Source: Clavaria fumosa
Taxonomy: Eukaryota; Basidiomycota; Agaricomycetes; Agaricales; Clavariaceae
Assembly: GCA_951802425.1 (NCBI GenBank)
Contig: OX637803.1
Coordinates: forward strand, 2,604,001-2,668,000
Direction: 5' to 3'
DNA length: 64,000 bases
In this document: positions 57,678 to 64,000 of the stretch, piece by piece
How the letters are laid out: the number at the start of each line of letters is the position of its first letter
Position numbering within the stretch: the first letter of the stretch is position 1
Made by a program: the position numbers and the translations under genes
The notes under the pieces: generated by a model
What the model was told of the DNA's origin: nothing
What the model saw: only the letters and a program-made list of their open reading frames with translations
Database searches by the model: none

Positions 57678-59396
57678 AATGCGAGGACTCGCCTGAACCC
57701 GCTATCACGTTTCGCCTGGTGTCCAGCACGGGCGCAGTCACCACACCAGAACGCAGCCCCGTCCAACAGCGTGTGGTTTGTGGCAATCACATCTCTTCCT
57801 GCCTGACTTGTGCACATCATCGTTTCTCATCGTGCGCATCACTCAGAACAGCTGCGGGACGGCTCAGCACTCAGCGCTCAGCAGAGATGATGAATTACTG
57901 TAAAGAGGTTATTCGGTGCTTTGCAACTTGCGGGGGGTCGGTCCACCGTACAATTGCAGGCTCTGATATACTAGCAATATAAATTGTTTCTATCTATCAT
58001 TTTAACTAGTGAACGGGTGGATGGAGGGCAGAGGAGTTTACAGGGCAGTGACCGCATGTTTCTCCACTCCAACAATCATCATCCTCAGGCCAAATAGAAT
58101 CGGCTGTTCGGAGTCACTGGCGAGCTGGCTAGCTGCGTATGCGCGGAGTGTACAGATGAGAGTGCCGACTGGCGTGTTTGGACTTGGCTTGGCCGTGCAA
58201 GGAAAGAACGCAGCGACGAGGGACGATACTTAGGCTCTTGGTGTGAAGGGGGGGTTGACACTTGCGGAGAAGCCGCTCGAGGCAGGCGACGAAGAGTGGT
58301 TATAAGGGTGCAGGCGGTAGTGAAGCCGGGGTCGTTACGGTTGTTAGAGTGGAAAGTAGAGAATGGGTTGGCTGCCTTTGCGGCATGCGAGGGTGACGCG
58401 GTGGATTTGGAGGGGGCACAGGCTAGGTCCTTCCTACGTCGTTGACGGCGTTCTGTTGTACGTCGCAGCGTATTACTGTAAATCCAACTCAAGACAAGTC
58501 TAAGACTGCCTAAGTCACTTCGCACTTCCCCTGATGGGAATGATCTCGAACTTTGTCGAGCCTGAATGCGAAGATGTAGAACATGGTGAGAAAGGATTTG
58601 AGGATTTGGTTGATTTTTTTTTTGGGCGGGAGGGGGTGAACGGAGGAGTAGTGTGGACTGGTTGGCGACATACCGACAGCAGCTTGAGGGGGTGAACGGA
58701 GGAGTAGTGTGGACTGGTTGGCGACATACCGACAGCAGCTTTCCTCCTGTGAAGAAGACGACGACCGCGCTCACGCCGGACACCATGATGTTGGCGATGT
58801 TGGCAAATGAACCATTGAAACCGAGCCTGGGTATACTGTACCACAAACCGGGTTGAACTCGCTGGGTTAGCAGAAGGGTCCTTGAGGGTAGTAGATGATT
58901 TCAAAAGCTGGATGGAAAGGACATCTGAGATGCAGCGGCTGAGTGCCAGTGTGGGGATTTTTAAGCGAGACTTTGCCTGATGATAGGACAAATTACACCA
59001 CGGATAGGAAGGGACATTTCTACATAGAGCGGAGGAATCGCCGAACGTGGTCATAGCAGGACGGTGGGAAGGGGACGGGAGGCTGGCGAGTCGTGAAAAG
59101 GGGAGGAGGGGGAATGGAGATGGGTGGAAGAGAGGGAGTGTGCCGTGGCACGCTTTGTATCACTCGAGCTGGATCGCCTTCTTCAATGGTATCGGCGTTG
59201 TCTGACATCGGCCCTCGCTGGCTTTGCAAAAGGATTGAAATCACTTCTTTCGATTCAAAACAACATTCTTTGTACACATTCAAAGACATGAGAAACCCTC
59301 GCATTCTATTTATTCTATTTGCTTCAGGTAGCGACGAGGAGGTCTGGGATCGGAATGGTGAAGAAGAGATGAGTAAAAAGGTATGGGTTATTTTCT
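57678..59396. other. intergenic region downstream of REV1
   Basis: No supported gene. A short hydrophobic frame on the minus strand (MVSGVSAVVVFFTGGKLLS, about 58740-58796) could be an exon of a small membrane protein, joined to STKFEIIPIRGSAK near 58520, but the start exon is not identifiable. Confidence 0.4.
58630..58741. repeat. two tandem copies of a 56-bp unit
   Basis: The unit AGGGGGTGAACGGAGGAGTA... is repeated exactly with offset 56. Confidence 0.9.
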
Positions 59397-60120
59397 TCAA
59401 GGACTTGCCTCGGCTTGATCATTCTTAGACTGGGCGGTTGCGCGGACCTTGGGGTACGACTCGGGAGGTGGAAGGTGGAGAGCTTTGGGGGGAGGAGGGT
59501 GGAGAGTAGGTGGGGGGGGAGGGTGGAGAGCCTTGGTGAGTGGAGGGTGGAGAGCCTTCGGGTGGAGAGCCACCGCGTCGGTGGGAAATTCGTCCCAAGT
59601 ACTGGTGGGGATATCAGTTTGTAGTAGTGGGACAGTTATTGAAGACATTCCTTGATTATTTCTGAGTTACTGGGGAGCGGGGGCGTTGTAGGTGGGGACG
59701 AGGGCGACGGTTCGTCGCAATATTCGAGCTGGTGAGGATATCAGTTTGTAGTAGTAAGACAGTCATTTATTGGAGACATACATCTGGGGTCTGTGGGTCT
59801 GTATTTGCCCCACGGGCTTCCTGGGGCCGAGAAGAGATGAGTAAAAGGTGTGGGTTCTTTCTTCAAGGACTTGCCTCGGCTGGGTGTGTCAATCTGAGTG
59901 GTGTCCTGGCGGGAGGATGAGGGGGAGGAGTGCCTGGGGCTGGATGTCGTCTAACCCACTGGTGAGGATATCAGTTTGTAGTAGTGGGACAGTTATTGAA
60001 GACATACGTCGTCATACCTAGCCTGCCGTGGATTATTCCCCTCGTTTGGGCTAGACTAAAATTTGGGTCAGTTTGTATTACAGTAAGACAGTATTGCAGA
60101 CGCACCATTTTATCTTCGCT
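59397..60120. repeat. dispersed and simple repeats
   Basis: A GGTGGAGAGCC minisatellite spans about 59465-59570. The word GATATCAGTTTGTAGTAGT followed by GACAGTTATTGAAGACAT occurs near 59610, 59738 and 59966, with a decayed copy near 60068. The phrase AAGGACTTGCCTCGGCT occurs near 59399 and 59865, each preceded by a GAGATGAGTAAAA word. Together they indicate an older unit of about 350-470 bp. No gene seen. Confidence 0.8.
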
Positions 60121-60322
60121 ATTTCGTTGTAGTCTCACTTGTGGGATCTGTTGGGGCTGTCTCTGTTAAGGGCTGTCTCTTTATACACTACTAATTCGGT
60201 GCTAAATCAGTAATAGTAATTGAATTGCCACTTTTTGCCACATCGGTATCACCATCTGTATGGACGGAATGCCGTGAATTGGTAAATTAGAGGATGACGG
60301 GATAACAAATGAATTGACTGCA

Positions 60323-61490
60323 TCCAATTATCTCGTCCGATTACTCCGTCGGGTGACCATTCTCCAACTCATCGCAGGTGTCTCTTGTCTGTGTGTAGTA
60401 AATGAATATCTTATTTTGTAGTCAAGAACATGCAAAGGTCGATAGCGCAGCTCAACGTTCAGCACCATCAATGATCTCCCCAAAGGCTCCGATTAGTCTG
60501 ACCCTTGGAGGTTTGGCTTCGCTTGGGTGTGGTGCGGTGAGTGCCGACGAACCTGAAACATCGCCGATGTACAGCCAGTGGCAGCGGAAGGCCATGGATT
60601 GGTATCGTAGCAAATTCACGGGATAACAACTGAATTGACAGTATCGGGCTGAGAGCTCTGTGGATTCAATTATCTCGTCCGATTGCTCCGTCGGGGCGAC
60701 TATTTTCCCTCACCGCATGTCGGTGTGATACACTTAGTAAACAAATCCTTGAGTTTCGCGTAACCCTTCCAGGTGTGGCTTTGCTTGATGTGGTGCGGTG
60801 AGTGCCGACGAACCTGAAACCTCCAGTGGCAGCGGAATGCCGTGGATTGGCAAATTCATGGGATAACAACTGAATTGAAAGTATCGGGCTGAGAGCTCTG
60901 TGAATTCAATTATCTCGTCCGATTACTCCGTCGGGCGACCATTTTCCACTCACCGCATGTCCGTGTGACACTTAGTAAACAAATCCTTGAGTTTCGCGTA
61001 ACCCTTCCAGGTGTGGCTTTGCTTGATGTGGTGCGGTGAGTGCCGACGAACCTGAAACCTCCAGTGGCAGCGGAATGCCGTGGATTGGCAAATTCATGGG
61101 ATAACAACTGAATTGAAAGTATCGGGCTGAGAGCTCTGTGAATTCAATTATCTCGTCCGATTACTCCGTCGGGCGACCATTTTCCACTCACCGCATGTCC
61201 GTGTGACACTTAGTAAACAAATCCTTGAGTTTCGCGTAACCCTTCCAGGTGTGGCCTTGCTTGATGTGGTGCGGTGAGTGCCGACGAACCTGAAACCTCC
61301 AGTGGCAGCGGAATGCCGTGGATTGGCAAATTCATGGGATAACAACTGAATTGAAAGTATCGGGCTGAGAGCTCTGTGAATTCAATTATCTCGTCCGATT
61401 ACTCCGTCGGGCGACCATTTTCCACTCACCGCATGTCCGTGTGACACTTAGTAAACAAATCCTTGAGTTTCGCGTAACCCTTCAAGGTAT
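60323..61490. repeat. 238-bp tandem satellite, about five copies
   Basis: Anchor word AATTATCTCGTCCGATTACT recurs near 60328, 60668, 60908, 61146 and 61384. The last three intervals are about 240, 238 and 238 bp; the first is about 341 bp because copy 1 is diverged and carries extra sequence. The last units are almost identical. Each unit contains GGCAGCGGAATGCCGTGGAT and GGGATAACAACTGAATTG. Short open frames inside are copies of each other and not genes. Confidence 0.95.
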
Positions 61491-61651
61491 GGCTTTGCTT
61501 GAGTATGTTGATGGGCCGGGAACAAGAAGGAATTGAAACCCTCACCGCTGTATAGCCGCAATGTGTTACATTGTGTCACGTGTGTTTCCCTTCTCAGGTC
61601 CAATGCAGTCTGTCGCACAAGGTTACGAGTGCGTTTCTCTCTTGCCGCACT

Positions 61652-64000
61652 ATGTCTCTCACTTACTCACACACATATGTTGCACCATCGAGCAATGACA
61701 ACCCCGCCATAGTCAATGGAACCACGCTCTCGATTGCCACGCTCACTGCTGTAGCGCGGTATCACGCGCGTTAAGCTTGACGAATCACCAGAGCTCAAGA
61801 AGGGTCGAGCTGCCATCGTCTCCACTTTGCAGGCTAGGATCAGCCTCTAGATTAAACACCGGCTTTGGCGAGAGTGGTCGGTCTTTTTTTTTTTCTTCCT
61901 CCGTGTTGTTCTCAGTCTCTTGTCTAATTGACAACCTCTTGGGCAGCGGTCACTCGCACCGATGACTGTTCAGCATTAGGCAATGCTTTCATCACTTTGT
62001 TGGTGTGCCCCTATCCATGTGCCCCTATCCATGCAGCCCACATCTGTATTCTGTATTACCCTGCTCAATTCTATAAGCATGCCGGAGTCCTGGGTCCGTG
62101 GCGCCATTCTCATTCGGATGAATTGTCTTATTCGCGGCCACTCTAGCGTTCGCTGGGAGCTCGTAGATAAACTCGGAGAGCTTCTTCAAGATAACATCGT
62201 CCCCCTTGTACCCCTCAGGACCAGCATATCCGCTTCAGGAGGTAGAGACCCAGTTTCCTTCCTCCCATGAACCGGTTGCAGCAATGCATTTGGGCAAGGA
62301 CGAACACATATCTGATATGGCTTGTTTTAAGACCTCTCTCCCCTCTCATATGTAGCCACTGTGCTCCTCGGGAATCCTGCGATCTGCGTATTTGTCGGTC
62401 CGGCGAGGTTCGGGCCTCGGCAGCTCGTGTCTACGCACGAAGCGTTCAGAGCGCATGGCGTCACGCCCTTCGTGTTTGAAGACAAGGAGTATCTCAGCAT
62501 CGCCAACGGCACGGCACCCTCCGCAGCGACGGCCGCGCTGGCGCTGCATGATGCCATACACCTGGCCCTTCTTTCCCATGTTCTCACGGCACTGTGTAGA
62601 GACCCTTGGCGGCGTGCGTGGCTCGTTCCACCCTTTCATACATGATACCGCTCGCCCTAATCCTGGCCAGGTTAGCAGACAGCCTTTTTATTTATTTTAG
62701 TCATCCTGTCTTATTTTAAACTCACCTAGATTGAATCTGCTCGCATTATTTGGGACCTTCTTGAAGGAAGTGCATTCGCACTCGCAAACCAAGAGGGGCT
62801 GAGGATAATAGGGTGCTTCGACAGCATCGGTACCCTCTACGTACAGGAGCCCAGTTTTTGGGATCGCAGGTGGAGGAGGTTCTTCACGCGTGTGAGGCTG
62901 TCACGATAGAACTGAACTCGAGTGTGTTTTTTTTCCTTTCCTTCCGCTCAATTTAGCTGAGCATCTATTTCACAGCAACGGACAACCCTCTCTTTGACGT
63001 GCAAAGTGGGGAAGTGCATCACTGCGGCAAATTCCAGCTGATGGCTGTCAGCAATGCAATGGAAAAGACTAGGCTCTGCGTTGCACCACACCGGCAGGAT
63101 TCTTTTCGCGCAGTCTACAGAGCTGCTCGACCCGGCTATGAATGGTGGCCTGCCTCCGAATGCGGCCGCGACGGACCCGTCGCTGAATTTCCATGCCAAG
63201 GGCATCGACATCGCTACTGCTGCGTATGTCAGCGAACTGGGCTACCTTGCTTATCCTGTCACGACGCATATTCAGCCCGCCGAGATGCACAATCAGTCGG
63301 TCAAGTAAGAATCCCTTTGATGACATGTCGCTCGGTTGTTCTTACACCCTTGTTCTCTTTTTTCTGCAGCTCATTGGCGTTGATCTCTGCCCGTGCTGCG
63401 ATAAATTCAGTGGAAGTGCTGCTTATGGCATCGTACCCCTATGTATTGTGCCAGGCGTTGGACCTGCGTACCCTGAAACACGACTTCTACGATTGTTTGA
63501 ACACTATTATCACTGAAGAGTATCAGAACACGTTCGCTCTCTTTACCGCGGACGTGGACGGAGACAACATCGGCAAGAAGGTCTGGATGGCCATGCGCGA
63601 GACGCTTGTGTCGACAAGCATGATGGACAGTGACCAGCGGATCCACAAGATGTGCGAGTCGAGCTCCCCAGTCTTCCTCGAGGCGTCTCAAAAGCGGAGA
63701 CATTTGGACGTCGGTGACGCGACGGACGGTAAGGACAACGAGCGTGTGCGTGTCTGTAGAGCACTCGGTGCAGACATTCAAGGCGCGCGTCGCGGAGCGT
63801 GCGGGGGCGCTGTTCGGACGGCGTACCTGACTAGGGCGATGTTTCGTTTCCTGGCGTACCTGACTGGGGCGATGTTTCGTTTCCCGTCGTACCTGACTGG
63901 GGCGAAGGGCCCCGCTCCGGCTGGACGATTCTTGGGCCGGACGAGGCCCATATATGAGTATGCCCGTGTGAGGCTTGGAGTGAAGATGCATGGATTGGGG
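61652..64000 (+). pseudogene. phenylalanine ammonia-lyase relic (multiple frame breaks, cut by window edge)
   Basis: PAL deaminates phenylalanine to cinnamate using an MIO group formed from Ala-Ser-Gly. Recognisable blocks in order: [95 protein letters not shown] joined by an intron to DLSPLSYV (MIO triad intact), [128 protein letters not shown] and GRTRPIYEYARVRLGVKM. These lie in changing frames that splicing does not explain: breaks near 61770, 61850, 61985-62010, 62805, 63079 (one extra T) and about 63800. Other genes in the window have no such breaks, so this is a pseudogene and probably not an assembly artefact. Confidence 0.85.
63821..63913 (+). repeat. 33-bp minisatellite inside the PAL relic
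   Basis: Units start at 63821, 63854 and 63887 around GTACCTGACTGGGGCGATG. About 2.8 copies; in-frame period of 11 codons. Confidence 0.9.

Noticed and set aside
58515..58800. Small spliced minus-strand ORF with one hydrophobic helix
   Set aside because: Plausible donor at GTATGT and acceptor before GCTCGACAAAG, but no start exon, no family and a tandem repeat within the supposed intron.
60666..61345. Three identical 65-codon minus-strand frames
   Set aside because: They are the same segment of successive satellite units, not genes.
63407..63991. 194-codon minus-strand frame with PSQVRRETKHR repeats
   Set aside because: Antisense of the PAL relic; the repeat is the 33-bp minisatellite read backwards.
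1..64000. CRISPR arrays, bacterial operons, riboswitches
   Set aside because: The window is eukaryotic nuclear DNA; tandem repeats found are protein-coding or satellite types without spacer structure.

Overview
The window is nuclear DNA of a filamentous basidiomycete, most likely an Agaricomycete. Genes are dense and cut by many 47-100 bp GT-AG introns. The gene set is typical of mushroom-forming fungi: a Goodbye-NACHT-ankyrin receptor, a multicopy sesquiterpene synthase locus, and a phenylalanine ammonia-lyase relic. All exon models were joined by eye from splice signals, reading phase and family similarity. Several totals close exactly in frame; starts and weak donors are flagged.

Left part (1-28.6 kb): a gene-poor, repeat-like stretch; a minus-strand NLR-type STAND receptor with 30 nearly identical ankyrin repeats (3.0-8.9 kb); a divergent small membrane protein of the AGTRAP type (9.2-10.0 kb); REV3, the catalytic subunit of DNA polymerase zeta (10.2-16.0 kb); a small secreted protein (16.7-17.2 kb); a decayed fragment of an enoyl-CoA reductase gene (17.8-17.95 kb) and the intact gene (TSC13, 19.6-21.0 kb); a forkhead transcription factor (22.1-24.2 kb); tRNA-His guanylyltransferase THG1 (25.7-27.0 kb), divergent from a conserved acidic, His-rich protein (27.2-28.1 kb).

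Middle part (28.6-43.3 kb): the SAGA deubiquitinase UBP8; a 1695-residue mostly disordered protein with an Ala-rich helix, built by an internal duplication that copied an intron; a HIT-family protein; a tRNA-Glu with a short intron; an aquaporin with two altered NPA boxes; a mitochondrial ICT1-like peptidyl-tRNA hydrolase.

Right part (43.3-64.0 kb): four sesquiterpene synthase paralogues (one plus, three minus strand) share the same three-exon structure and TATA-box spacing, with an HSBP1-like gene between the first two. Then come REV1, about 3.5 kb of repeats including a 238-bp tandem satellite, and a frame-broken phenylalanine ammonia-lyase that runs off the right edge.

Functional links: REV1 and REV3 are the two catalytic members of the translesion-synthesis machinery and lie about 38 kb apart. 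The terpene synthases probably supply sesquiterpene scaffolds, but no P450 or other tailoring enzyme is visible here. The NLR belongs to the class of fungal non-self recognition receptors. No previously undescribed multi-gene system could be demonstrated. The strongest unusual signals are the homogenised, hypervariable ankyrin array, the terpene synthase expansion, the duplicated exon-intron-exon block, and the altered forkhead and aquaporin signature residues.
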